Assembly: GCF_050624435.1 (NCBI RefSeq)
Contig: NC_134531.1
Coordinates: 252,912,812 to 252,976,811 of the forward strand
DNA: 64,000 nt
Reading direction: 5' to 3'
DNA from: Tenrec ecaudatus
Lineage: Eukaryota; Chordata; Mammalia; Afrosoricida; Tenrecidae
The notes under the pieces are model-generated. The model did not search any database. It saw only the letters and a list, made by a program, of their open reading frames with translations, and had not been told where the DNA came from. This document shows, piece after piece, positions 11,701 to 23,137 of this stretch (position 1 is its first letter; every line of letters begins with the position of its first letter). Position numbers and translations under genes: made by a program.

Positions 11701-12215
11701 GACATGAAATCATGAAGGAACGTATGCTTGTTGAACTGTGTATGGGGTTATCTAAAATGATTTTATTTTATTTCCACCACTCAAAATTTAAGTGGCAGAA
11801 TGTGGCTAAAGTATAGTACATTGTATTTTTTAGACATTATAAATTAAATAAATTTTCCAAATATGGCTGATATACTAAATGAGCTACTTGTCCAGTTATT
11901 AATTCCAAATATGTTTGCTGAGAGCTTGCTATAAGAAGACACTGCTCTAGCTGCTAATGTACATAAGTGAACAAAGCACCATTATTTCCATCTGCTTCAA
12001 TTATCAAACATTAGCATAATTTTTATTATTTCTGAATCAAGGGAATTCATATAAAGTAACAGAAAAATTCCCTTCCCACCTCCCATCCCTTCTCTTAACA
12101 CTTTGAAGTAGTACAGTCACATCTAATTTCCTAAAAATCAGTTGCAGTTATGCTCCAGGCAAGGCGTTCACCTGGAGGAAGGCTTTACATAGAAAATCAG
12201 CACCATAAAGCACAT

Positions 12216-12335
12216 ATGTAGTCCCTGCATGGTCCAAATGATTAATGCGCTAGACTGTTAATCTGAGAATTGGAGGTTTAAGTCTATCTAAAGGTGCCCC
12301 CAGAAAAAATAGACTGGTCTTCTAGTACTAAAAAA
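12216..12335 (+). mobile_element. AfroSINE, plus strand, partial
   Basis: A tRNA-like head with GATTAATGCGCTAGACTGTT, AATCTGAGAATTGGAGG and TTTAAGTCTA, then a degraded body. Confidence 0.5.
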
Positions 12336-12343
12336 TCAGGCAC

Positions 12344-12958
12344 ATGACCTCTGATAGTTAAGTTTTCGGTCAAGTGGCCTGCCCTGCGATTCTCAGTAGT
12401 GGAACAGTAACACCTCTCCCATAAGGTGCAAGTCCTAGCCTGACAATGCCTCCTTGGGGTGTGGCCTATTTCATATCTAAAATAGACTGTGGAGAACTAG
12501 ATTTCTCTCTTCATCCTCATTATGGCCTGGATCCAGTATCTGGTTCCTTGTGTCAGAGGTAAGCATCCCATGCAAGCACTGCTCTAAGTGCTAAGGTTCA
12601 AAAGTGAACAAAGCCTGCCTTGAATCCAATTGACTCTGTCTACACCAGCCTGTGGTCTTCCCACTTCCTGCTTTATCCTCCAACTTCCTGGTTTGCCAGT
12701 GACAGCATTTGTGTGAATCAGGAAAGGCCCCAAGTTCACATCTGTCCACAAACTTGTGTTGGACTGGGACTGCCATTGTGTGGCTATGTGGATAACTTAC
12801 TTGATATGAATTTCTCCTTTGGTATAAATTGCTTTAACATATATATTTGATATTTATATTCTTTATGTAATAATATTTATTGTATAGTATTTACATAATA
12901 TATCATATATATTCCACAAATTTTATTTCTCTAGAAAACCCAATATAACACAGAAACT
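12344..12958 (+). mobile_element. MaLR-like LTR, plus strand
   Basis: Begins TGATAGTTAAG and ends near TTTCTCTAGAAAACCCAATA, TAACACA. The order (GTTAATTT-like start, AT-rich middle, CTCTAGAGAACCC-like end) matches ERVL-MaLR LTRs in general. No target duplication found. Confidence 0.55.
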
Positions 12959-13256
12959 TGATGGAGCACACTTCTACCCTGACACACATGGGATCAGTGA
13001 AGTAAGAATCAACTTGATGTCAACTGCATTTCTTAAAAGTCATATTCGTAGAAAAAGTGAGAATGCCATACAAGCACAATGTTTCTGATTCTCTGCCGCT
13101 TGGATGAAAAATATTCAATCAACTTGATTCAATAGGAAACCAAGTCTAGTTCAATCTAATTAAGCTAAAACGTTCCATGCTATTATTCTTTATTTGTTGT
13201 TGGCTACCCTTGTGTTATTTCATTCATGATGAATTCTGTACTATCCCTGTGATGGG

Positions 13257-13754
13257 TGTGGTAGGTACCCAATTTCGTTTTAACTTGATAAGTAAGGGTG
13301 AAAGGGTAGAGTCTAGCCTGTCAATCAGGTCACAGTCTGGTGAGAGCTCTTTCTGGGAGTGGTCTTCTCATGAGGATTCTCATGAGGATTCTACTCTTCC
13401 TCCCTGGAGACAGGACCCACTCTCTCTGCTTCATATTCTTGATGATGAGCCACAGGGAGCCATGCTGATGGCAGCCAGAACCCTGGAGAAACTTTCACCA
13501 CCACTGGATCCACAAGATTTTCCATGCACATGCCTGTGATCTTCCAGCATTCGGCATCATTGTCTGTGCTGCGTGAGTCCAGAGGACTTTATAGACTTGT
13601 ATCAGACACATGAACTAATAACAGCCTTATGGATTTGATCTGGACTGGGCTGGGATGTTTCCTTAATATACAATTACTCTTTGATATAAAACTCTCAATT
13701 ACACACATATGAGTTTCTCTGGATTTGTTTCTCTAGTCTACCTGGACTAACACA
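13257..13754 (-). mobile_element. solo LTR, minus strand, with 5-bp duplication
   Basis: On the minus strand it starts TGTGTTAGTCCAGGTAGACT and ends ACCTACCACA, so TG...CA ends. ATGGG occurs directly outside both ends (13252-13256 and 13755-13759), a perfect 5-bp target duplication as expected of ERVL/MaLR integration. 498 bp. Related copies lie near 24.6, 31.4 and 59.6 kb. A 120-codon open frame inside it is chance. Confidence 0.85.
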
Positions 13755-14332
13755 ATGGGTTAAGGATTAGCCGGTGGTGTTCCATAAGCTTTGAATTGGC
13801 TTATTTTTTACAGTAGATCATCAGGTTTTCCTTGGTCTGCTTAAGTCTGGATATTTCACTAAAACTGCACAGCACGATAACAACCTGCAATCCTCCATCT
13901 TAGATGCCTGGTGGATGTACATGAGGTTCATTGACTGGAAATCAAACCCATGCAAGAAGTGTACCACTCAACAACCAATATCTTATTTCAAATTTAAACC
14001 CTCTTGATAGAATCTACATGATTTCACCTCCAACCTCTTTTGGTGGCAACTAATTTTATAGACACTCCCCTCATATCATGACACTAAAAATATTCTTTAA
14101 AGGAGATATATTGTTATCTCTTCATGTCACCATCAGTTCCAGTGTCTATGTCTGTGTTTAACACCCAGTCTATGCTCATCCCAAGAGTAAGGAGAAGAAA
14201 TCAAAGAATTTCTGCTAAATAAACAATTGCCATGGATAGCATTCTAGCCATTTAGGAGATCACAAAATGTATTCACCAAATGGAGAAACTCACAAAAGGT
14301 ATTCACTAAATGAAGAAACTTACTAATTTCCT

Positions 14333-15500
14333 TTGTTGTTGTTGCTAGTTGTCAGTGCTGATTTACGGTGGCCCATGTGTGCAAAGCAGAACTGTTCTAC
14401 TGTGCCCTACAGAAAAGGAAGTCAAAGAACCCACTGGGGAATTCACAGAGAAAGAGCAAGACAGGGGAGCCAGCAGACCAAACTCTACAATGGGTTGTCT
14501 GAAATGGAGAGCTAATAAGAGTGAGCGCGAGAGTGAAGAAAACTGTTGTAAAACTAATCCTGGCGATCTTTATACAACTCTTCTTGATGTGATTGAACTA
14601 ATGAATTGTATGATATGTGAATCATATGCCAATAAAACTGTTAGACAAAAAAGAAATTTGATGGTCTTTAAAATATAACTTAAAATAATGGAGCAAGGTT
14701 ATTGTAAATGTGGGAAAGCTTACAAACTTTATAAGTAAATTTTAATTTCAACTCAGGCATAAAAATTCATTTTAAAATATCATTAAAGTCCACATCTGGG
14801 TTTTCCTTAAAAAACAAATATGTTGCCATCAGGTTATTCCAACTCACAGCAACTCCGTTTATCAGAGCAAAACTGTGATTTTCAATAGCTGATTTTGGGG
14901 GATTTAAACACCAGGTGTTTCTTCTGAGGCATCTCTGGATGAATGTCAACCTCCAATCTTTCAGTTAGCAGCCATGTATATTCACTGGTTATACTGTGCA
15001 AGGACTTCTATTCATGGGCAGAATCTAACTAAGCTTTCCTGTGAGCCAGTCTACCGCCTTCTGCTCCTCAGTACGTGCTCACAGTCTTACTTCTTCAGAA
15101 TTTCAGATGTTGACTCACTAATCTTTCTTTCCCAAAGCAAACTTACTGCTGTTGAGTCAATCCAAACTCAGTGTGACAGTAGAAGGCTACTATTCCAAAA
15201 CGTTTCTGAAACGGAATCTTTACAGTAGCAGACAGTCTCAACGTTCTCCTCTAGAGTCTTGTGAACTTCAACTCCTCTTTTTGTGGTCAGTAGTCCAACA
15301 CTTAAGCCACTACAATATCAGAGATCCTTCATCTCTCTTTATACACACTGCCACCTAGTTGATTCCAACTTATAGTAAGCCTATATAGGGTTTCCAAGTC
15401 TGTAAGTCTTTATGGGAACAAAGAGCGTCATCTCTCTCCCTCAGAGTAGCTGGTGGGTTTGAACTGCAGCTTAGCACCTAGCCCACAGTCAAACCCAGTG
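14333..15500 (-). repeat. cluster of four minus-strand AfroSINE pieces
   Basis: Four SINE pieces in one orientation, about 14333-14420, 14815-15010, 15145-15330 and 15347-15500. Each shows the GTTGCCATC/GATTCCAACTCA-type 3' body, and three also show the tRNA-like head in reverse (GTTAGCAGCC; AGTCCAACACTTAAGCCAC; TGGGTTTGAACTGC). All are diverged and mostly partial. Confidence 0.6.
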
Positions 15501-16226
15501 GTCAAATCCAGTCTAAGAGCCATATCAGTTTCTCCTCCTCATGGCTAAACCTATCTCAAAACTAATTAGCAAGCATTGAATTCCTAGAAAGCAGACTCTG
15601 ATATAGCAGGTACAGTGTATAACACTTATTAGAAAATGCATTTGGGATAGACTTTTATAGAAGGGAAGGGAAAGAGATATTGGGTCAAAGCAAAATCAGG
15701 CATAGAACCTCCTGGGCACCATGGGTTCACCTTAGGAGAGCCCTGGGAGTTGAAGTGTTCCAGAATTGCCATGAAAAAAAAAAAACAATCGGGGGTTGGG
15801 GTGGCAGGGAGGAACCCTTAGTAAAGAAGATATATTAGATAACAAAAGAAAGCGCTGAATGTGGTTATAGTTCATTAGGTGGGAAGACAGAATATTACCA
15901 AATATGCAAAGACAGGACCTAAAGAAGATATACTAATGATTGCATGCAAACAATGATAAAATTATTGGGAAAAGGCAGAAAATAGACTGCAAGAACAGAT
16001 AGAAAGAAGGACTTGATCATACCCATCTGGGAACACACCATAGCAAATCTCAATGGGAGGTACACCCAATGTGATCCATTCAGATTCTAAAAGATATTTA
16101 CAAATGTAGGATGGATGAGGGCATTGTAGAAGTGTTATCTTTTCACTATGATTTGTAACCCATTTATCTCTTGCTTAATGAGTTTACACCTTAAGACAAT
16201 AACAACCACTGTATCTCTCCTTGTAG
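15501..16226. other. unassigned
   Basis: No gene. A short A-run at 15774-15784 is followed by GC-richer DNA (GGGGGTTGGGGTGGCAGG). I could not assign it to a repeat family. Confidence 0.3.
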
Positions 16227-16435
16227 CCATGGTTGCATAGTGGTTGTGCCTGCTAACTGCAAGGTCAGCAGTTTGAAACTGCTATCCCCTGTGCAGGAGA
16301 AGAAAAGGGCTTTTGATCCCATAAAGAGTTACAGGTCTTAGAAACCCACAGACGCAGTTCTACCTAGTCCTATAGTGTTGCTATGATGAGTCAGAATCGA
16401 CTAGAAGGCAGTAAGTTTGGTGTTTGAGTTATGAG
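16227..16435 (+). mobile_element. AfroSINE, plus strand, near full length
   Basis: Head GCATAGTGGTTGTGCCTGCT and AACTGCAAGGTCAGCAGTTT, with GAAACTGC in place of the tRNA TTCRA box; body ATAAAGAGTTACAGG, CAGTTCTACCTAGTCC, TATAGTGTTGCTATGA and GAGTCAGAATCGACTAGA. One of the cleanest copies and a main clue to an afrotherian host. Confidence 0.85.
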
Positions 16436-16551
16436 TACCTTTCATGGTTTGGGGGTTAAATGCTGTCATCACTAGTCAGTTCTCCCTAGGGATGCCTGAT
16501 GCAGGTGAAATCTGATGGCAGAGCCATCTCAAATGCTTTGTGGTACCTGTG

Positions 16552-16955
16552 ATGGTCAATATTATATATCAATTTTGCTAGGTTATGATTCTCAGTAGTT
16601 TGCCAGACACCGGGCTGGTTGCTCTTCCATAATGCAATATAATATAATCAACATAATTCTCTATGATAGAATGTCATCACTTCCATGATGAGGTCTGAAA
16701 TGAGCCAACAGTCTCCTTGCTGCATTGGCCCACCTGCAGCACCTAACTGGATGTTCTTGCAAGGCTCACTTTCACTCGGGCGCTCACTCCCCACAAGCTG
16801 ACTCTTAGCTCCAGGGATGTGAACCAGGAGTGTTCTGTCTGACCTACAGATTGTGAGTCTGTCGGCCCTGCAACCACGTGAGCCAAGAGGAAGATTTGAG
16901 ACTGTTTATTCTCCATTATTTTTGAGTCATTTCATTGAAATAAATTACACACACA
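16552..16955 (+). mobile_element. LTR-like element, plus strand
   Basis: Begins TGATGGTCAATATTATATAT, contains GTGAGCCAAGAGGAAGATT and ends with an ATTTCATTGAAATAAATTAC part. The layout fits a MaLR-type LTR, with AATAAA near its end. No duplication seen. Confidence 0.45.
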
Positions 16956-17069
16956 TACACACTCACATTATAGTAAGTTCATTTATACATAGATTTTTGC
17001 ACGTTTGTGAGACAGAAATGTGTTTTAAAATGTCTCTGCTATCAGTGGGTGGCTCGAAATAAGCTATCT

Positions 17070-17545
17070 CAGAAATATACTTTTTTTAGTATTGGTAGTG
17101 TACACTTTAGGCATAAACACGAAGGAGTGTTTTGGAATTCCCCTTTCTACAGTGTTAAATATCTGCTGGCTCGTTCAATTCTGGCTTCTTTAGGTCATTG
17201 CAGTGGAGTTATCATGATAGATGTTCTCAAAACACACAGGATGATATCAGGAGCTTATAATGAAACATTTTTAAGAAACCAAAACACTGAAACTGCCTTG
17301 AGGAGAAAAAGACCAGGAACGTTGTACCAAGGAAAGTTCCAATCACAATATTACTCCTGCCCATTCCTCAAGTGTAGCAAGAGCTGTCCTTTGAGAACTT
17401 CATTAGGAAACCATAAAGCAACCATTCCACAGCATGGATTTTTCTCCTTCAGACATCTTCCATTCCCCAAATTCAAAGAACCTTGAAAAAGAGCATGATC
17501 TGAGACAGTCAAGGATGTCAAAATTGCCATTTTGATGTGCACTCC
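17070..17545 (+). pseudogene. mariner-like transposase remnant
   Basis: Translation gives GVIMIDVLKTHRMISGAYNE and ALRRKRPGTLYQ, matching the transposase stretch after the first catalytic aspartate in mariners (GVIL-D-L... Y ... IRRKRPG). Further on, in other frames, a degraded SPSDIFHSPNSK and KFKEP with TVKDVKIAIL follow the order of the PPYSPDLAPSDFFLFPKLKEHL-type region. The D of the first motif is kept (IMID); the later region is frameshifted and the second aspartate block is poor. No TIRs recognised. This explains the 159-codon open frame here. Confidence 0.65.
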
Positions 17546-17597
17546 ACTGAAGATTGAAAAATTCTTCATGGAAGCGTTAAATACAATAACTAAATGC

Positions 17598-17793
17598 AAT
17601 GCTATGGAGTTGATGCCACCTTATAGGAGCTCTACAGGACAGGATACAGCTGTCCCTGTGAGTTTCCTACAGGGTAACTCTGCCGAAATAGAAACTCCCA
17701 TCATTCTCCCTCAGTGACTAGTGGTTTTGAACTGTTGACCTTTTGATTAGCATCCCAAGTCATAACCATGATGACACCAGGGCTCCCAGAGAA
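17598..17793 (-). mobile_element. AfroSINE, minus strand
   Basis: On the minus strand: GGAGCCCTGGTGTCATCATG, GTTATGACTTGGGATGCTAA, TCAAAAGGTCAACAGTTCAA. This is the canonical AfroSINE head, followed by the usual body. Directly downstream of the mariner remnant. Confidence 0.85.
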
Positions 17794-18540
17794 AAGGGTT
17801 CAAAAGATCAAAATTTTACTTTCAGAGGAGTGAAGGCCTAGATGGATCTGTTGAGGAAACAGAGCCTTACATTGTGATAGTCTTGATTAATAAAGTTGGC
17901 ATGATTTTGGAGCAACACTTTTCATTTCCTCTCATTTATTTCATTGACTCACCACCTCACTGATTTTTAGCCCAGCCCTGGTCAGTGTCCATGACTGGCA
18001 TTAATGGTAGCTGCCAGATGGCATATCAATTTGTCAAAAGGCCATGTTCCTTTGTGGCCTGAGTCACCTTACAGCATGGCCACTGAATTCAAGGGAGCTC
18101 CGCATTTTCATGATGCAGGTTTAGAATTCACGATAAGAAAGTGGAAACAGACACATAGCTTGATGGAGAAGTGTCAACATCACACTGTAATAAGAGCACC
18201 TGTGGGAGGAGCTATGGCCATCTTTGGTAAATAAAATCTGCCACAGCCTAGGAAACTGAAGAATCTGCAGAAGGACCATGAGGAGAGAGAATCCAGAATG
18301 GGAGGGAAGCTGTTAGGGACGAAGCGACTTATTTTCCCTTTATAAACTTTTATTTCCTCCTGAGTAAATGTAAGGTGGCTGTCATAAACAGTGAGCGGGA
18401 GTCTTCAATATCTGAGCTCCTCAGATGTTCATATTTGTCCATCCCTCCAATAAGTCAAGTCTCTTGATCTAAGTCATGACAGACTCCACAATTGTCACCT
18501 TCAACCATCAACATCACTAAAGTCACTTGGATATTTATTA
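17794..18540. other. unassigned
   Basis: No coding signal supported. AAATAAAATC at 18229-18238 might be the end of an old element, but no family is recognised. Confidence 0.3.
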
Positions 18541-18544
18541 TCTG

Positions 18545-18735
18545 TCTGCCCTATGCAAAACTGTACATAACCATGGCCTCATTTAACTCTCTCCATGTTC
18601 CTATGGGCAGGGGAGAGTTATCATCCTCATGTTACCAATGAGACAACGGAGTGACCATGAGGTTGAATCAACTGCTTCACATTATACGGCAGTATGCTGG
18701 ATCTGTGAAGTCAGACCCAGCAATGCTTCCGAATG
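18545..18735 (+). mobile_element. MIR SINE, plus strand
   Basis: The core matches MIR order: GAGAGTTATCATCCTCATGT, TACCAATGAGACAACGGAG, then GGTTGAATCAACTGCTTCAC and GAAGTCAGACCCAGCAATGC. An ancient mammal-wide repeat. Confidence 0.7.
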
Positions 18736-18806
18736 TTTTTCATTTGGAATCAGAATTGAATAGATGACACTTGAAAGTAGTAGCCTGCGTGGTCTGAACT
18801 CTAGAG

Positions 18807-19282
18807 AAGTGGTTCTCAACCTTCCTAATGCTGCGATGCATTAATACAGTTCCTCATGCTGTGGTGACCCCCAACCATAAAATTATTTTCATTGCTACTT
18901 CATAACTGTAATTTTGCTACTGTTATGAACTAAAATGTAAATATCTGATATACAGGATGTATTTTCATGGTTAAAAATTGAACATCATTAAAGCATCATG
19001 ATTAATTACAAAAATATTATGTATTTATATATTGTGAAATATTTCTTTCTAATTATAAATAAAAGATATTTTGTCTTGAAGCATGGTGTAGCATTGGTAG
19101 CACTCTTAATATAACAACAGTAACCTACATTGCCACATTTTTCAACAGTATTCTTGATAAGCCATTGTTAGTGAGAAATTTGAGATAACTTCTTTCTCAC
19201 CAGATCAGAAATTCTCAGGGCAGTCTTTGCAAAAGCACAACAAAGATAATCATCATCATCAGCATCATCGTCTTCTACTTTT
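18807..19282 (+). mobile_element. SPIN-type hAT transposon, left part, longer form
   Basis: Left end AAGTGGTTCTCAACCT (18807-18822) is the SPIN terminal repeat with one change. The 8 bases before it, CTCTAGAG, fit the nTCTAGAn target I recall for SPIN. The next 140 bases match the left half of the short copy at 39011, then the sequence runs on past the point where the short copy is deleted (AAATATCTGATATACAGG and onward). The right end is not found; an L1-type piece begins at 19283. It is probably a truncated piece of a longer, parent-like SPIN. Confidence 0.75.
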
Positions 19283-19620
19283 TTTTAATAATCATTTTAC
19301 TGGGGGCTCATACAACTCATCACAATCCATACATCCATCCATTGTGTCAAGCACATTTGTATGTTTTTTGCCATTATCATTCTCAAAACATGTTTACCTT
19401 TAAGCCTTTAAGACCACAGACTGTATCTTTTGAGAGCGAGGCACCATCAGCTTTCTTCACCACATTTGCTTATTCACCCGCTTTGCCTTCAGCGGTTGTG
19501 TCGGGAAGGTGAGCATCATAGAATGCCAATTTAATAGAAGAAAGTATTCTTATATGAGGATGTACTTGAGTGGGGGTCCAATGTCCTTTTTGCAGCAATA
19601 TCTTTAAGGAACAGAAAGTA
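19283..19620 (-). mobile_element. L1-type 3' end, minus strand, internally deleted
   Basis: TCATTTTACTGGGGGCTCAT and CAACTCATCACAATCCATAC, then CATCAGCTTTCTTCACCACA and GAATGCCAATTTAATAGAAG. These are two parts of the long L1-type 3' module (compare 20666-23137) joined with the middle missing. Confidence 0.75.
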
Positions 19621-19790
19621 TACATGCATATATCTCAAAATCACTGCAATCAAGTCAATTGTGACTAATAGGATCTCCTGTGAGTTTCTGAGACTATTTG
19701 CCGGAGTATATTCTCATCAATATAATTTTATCAGTCTGCTGAGGAAGTGATCAGAAAAGTTGTATTATATGATGAATAATGTTGTATCTA
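19621..19790 (-). mobile_element. degraded AfroSINE, minus strand
   Basis: AAAATCACTGCAATCAAGTC, AATTGTGACTAATAGGATC and TTGCCGGAGTATATTC-type remains of the SINE 3' body, followed by unassigned AT-rich bases. Confidence 0.4.
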
Positions 19791-20191
19791 GATTAGTTGT
19801 TGTTAGGTACCATTGAGTCAGTTCTGAACTTTAGCGACTTAACACCCAAGAGAATAAAGCACTGCTTGGCCATGCACCATCCTCACAATTGTTTCAATGC
19901 TTGAGTTTATTGTGGTGGTCACTGTGTAAATCCCTCTCCCTGGAGACCTTCCCCTTTACGCTGGCCTCCACTTTACCAAGCATGATGCTCTTCTCCAAGA
20001 ACTGGTCTCTCCTGACAACATGTCTAAAATATGTAAGACAAAGTCTTGCCATCCTTGACGGCAAGGAGCACTCTGACCTTGCGACTTTCTAAAAAGATCG
20101 GTTTGTCTTTCGCAGTCCATGGCACTGTTATTATCTTCTCCAGCAACACCATCCAAATGCATCAACTCTTCTTCAATCTTCTTTATTCAGG

Positions 20192-20350
20192 TTTAATTTT
20201 AAAAATCATTTTATTGGGGGATCGTACAATTATCACAATCCATACATACATCTATTGAGTTGAGAACATATGTACATTTGTTGCCATCATCATTCTCAAA
20301 AAGTTTGCCTTCTACTTGAGCCCTTAATATCTGCTGCTCTTTTTCCCCCT
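20192..20350 (-). mobile_element. L1-type 3' end inside the RTE
   Basis: AAAATCATTTTATTGGGGGA, CACAATCCATACATACATC, GTTGCCATCATCATTCTC and TCCCCCTCCCTCC: the standard reversed L1-type terminus. RTE sequence continues on both sides. Confidence 0.8.
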
Positions 20351-20665
20351 CCCTCCTTAAATACCATGACTTGGTCAAGTGTACCTTAGTCTTCAAAGTA
20401 ATATCCTTGCTTTTCAACATTTTTAAGAGGTCTTCTGTAGAAAGAATTACAGTTACTGTGAGCACTGATTATAGATTCAAACAAGAGAAAATCCTTGACA
20501 ATTTCAAACTTTTTCATTTATCATGATGTTGGCCCAGCCTGAGAATTTTAAATTTTTTACATTGAGTCACAATCCATACTGAAAGCTGCAATTCTTGAAC
20601 TTCCTCATCAAATGCTTCAAATTCGATTCATTTTAGCAAGCAATATTGTTATTTGCATATCACAG

Positions 20666-23137
20666 GTTTTTTTTATCATTTTATTGGGGGCTCATACAAT
20701 TCTTATCACAATCCATACATCCATCCATTGTGTCAAGAACATATGTACATTTGCTCCCATCATTATTCTCAAAACATTTGCCTTCTATTTGAGCCCTTAA
20801 TATCTGCTGCTCTTTTTCTACCTCCCTCCCCACTCCCCCTACCTCATGAACCCTTCTTAATTCATAAATTATTATTATTTTGTCATATATTACACTGTCT
20901 GATATCACCACCTGCCATCTTCTCTGCTGTCCCTCCCCCAGGGAGGTGGCTTTATGTAAATTATTGTAATCAGTTCCCCTTTTGTACCCCACATTTTCTC
21001 CACCCTCCAGGCATTGCCACTCTCACCACTGGTCCTGAAAGAGACATCTGTCCTGGATTCCCTGTGTTTCCAGTTGCTATCTGTACTTATGTACATCCTC
21101 TGGCCTGACCAGATTTGTAGGGTAGAATTGGAATCATAATACTGGGGGGAAGGAAGCATTTAAGAATGAGAGGAAGGTTATATGTTTCATCGTTGCTACT
21201 CTGCACCCTGAGTGGTTCATGTCCTTCCCACAACCCTTCAGTAAGGGGTGTCCAGTTGGCTACCAATGGGCTTTGAGTCTCTAATCTGCACTCACCCACA
21301 TTTTCAATGACATGATTTTTTGTTCCTTGATGCTTGATACCTGATTCCTTTGACAGCTCGTGGTCGCACAGGCTGCGGTGTTACTTCCATGTGGGCTTTG
21401 CTGCTTCTAAGCTAGATGGCCACTTTTTATCTTTTAGCTTTTAAGACCCCAGATTCTATATCTTTTCATAGCTGGACAACATCAGCTTTCTTCACCACAT
21501 TTGCTTGTGCACACGTTTGTTTTCACTGATCGTTTCAGGGAGGTGGGCACCCATTGATATGATTTTTAGTTCTTTCATATCTGGTAACTGGTCCCTTCTG
21601 CACCTTGTTGTCAGACAGGCTTGTGCACTTCTTCCATGTGGGCTTTGATGCTTCTCAGTTAGATGTCCACTGGTTTATCTTCAAGCCTTTAAGATCCCAG
21701 ACCCTATATATTTTGATAGCCATGCACTGTCAGCTTTCTTCACCACATTTGCTTATGCACCCATGTTTCTTCAGCAATTGTGTCGGGAAGGTGTGCATCC
21801 TAGAATTTCAATTTAATAGAACAAAGTGTTCTTGCATTGAGTAAGTGCTTGAGTGGAGGCCCAGTGTCTATCTGCTGCTTTAATACTAAACCTACAAATA
21901 TATGCACATAGATCTGTTTCCCCACACTCATATAAATATATTTACATTTGTATATTCCAGTCTTTGGACCTCTATAAATACTCTTTATCACCTAGTTCTT
22001 TCCTCTATTTCCTTTTACTTTCCTCTTGTCTCACTATTATGCTCAGCCTTCATTTGGTTTTCAGTAATTTCTCTGTTACCTTGCTCTTGCTAAATCCCTA
22101 CCTGGCCTCTCACACCCTCCTTGCTACTGATTTTGGGTCACTTTTTTCTTCCCTGTCCCTGGGTTGGTCAGCAGCAACTTCCTGCCCGCTCCTCCCTCTC
22201 TCCCTCCGCCTGCCCCCGAACCATTGGTCCCCTTGTTTTCTCCTCCAGACTATTCATCCAGTCTATCTTATCTAGATAGATCTGTAGAGATAATAATATA
22301 CTCCAAAAATCAAGTCATAGCAAAATAGGCAATGAGTGAGAAAAAACAGTAAATAGATAAAGGTCTGATTTTTTTATCTAGGCGTGTCCTTCAGTCAGGA
22401 CCAATGGGGTACCATGCTTTGGCCCCAGAGTCTGACCTTTGCACTCCCTCAGGGGCTCCCTGCTCTGTTCCCACAGTTGCTCTGCAGCACACTTTTAGTG
22501 GTTCGCCTCAGTGTCACAAGGTCAGTCTGGGCCAGTCCCGGACCTGAGTCTCCAGTGTTGTCCCCCTTAGGGCCCTGGGCATTCAAGGGACGGTGTTTCT
22601 CATAATGGGATCAGCCATATTGTCCACTCTGTCCATTGGCTGTTCAGAGTGGAGATATCATCCTCCAGGCAGGATGGGCCAGGATATGCTCCACTTTCTC
22701 TTCCTCCCCCTTATTTGCTCCCATGTGCTCTGGTCGAACATGCCCCTCTACCCTAGCTGCAGCTTTAGTGCCGTCCTCTCAAATAAATTCTTCTGGGGTG
22801 AGGGGCAGTTGTCCACAAAGCTGGTAGAGGGGCCAAACTCTCAGGCCCCTCCACTGGCTTACCCTCCTTGCCGGCACACTGCATTCTTCTGGCACTGGCT
22901 TTATATCTGGTCCCTCTTTCCCTATGGAGACACAAACAATACCCTCACCTTGGATGGGTCAGTGCCCTATTCCCCCATTACACATCTTTTTTTTCTCCTT
23001 TCCCCTTTCTTCCCTCAACCGCCATTTTGGTGAGCTACCATATGTACCCCTGGATTTGGCCAGGCCCCTGCCATACTAACTGGACCTCACCCCTGGAGTG
23101 TTTGCATACAGTAGCTTTTTCCCTGTGCCCCTTTTGC
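20666..23137 (-). mobile_element. long L1-type 3' module, about 2.5 kb, inside the RTE
   Basis: Starts with a T-run and TCATTTTATTGGGGGCTCAT (reverse of the AATAAA-ending tail). It contains all segments seen truncated elsewhere: the CATCAGCTTTCTTCACCACA part (twice, about 21490 and 21740), TTTCCTTTTACTTTCCTCTT, and a GC-richer far end (22380-23130). No coding frame longer than about 150 codons and none like L1 ORF2, so it is a long untranslated 3' region or a non-autonomous derivative. A weak repeat of TTTGCATA at 20651 and 23111 could be the target duplication. Confidence 0.65.

Noticed and set aside
12230-12300. Possible tRNA gene (GCGCTAGACTGTTAATCTGA)
   Set aside because: The resemblance is to the tRNA-derived head of AfroSINEs; no full cloverleaf, and the SINE body follows.
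13177-13539. 120-codon open frame
   Set aside because: It mostly overlaps the minus-strand LTR at 13257-13754 defined by an exact 5-bp duplication; no protein family is visible.
20653-21108. 151-codon open frame rich in Pro, Leu and His
   Set aside because: It is the reversed pyrimidine-rich part of an L1-type 3' end; similar frames recur at every copy of that repeat.
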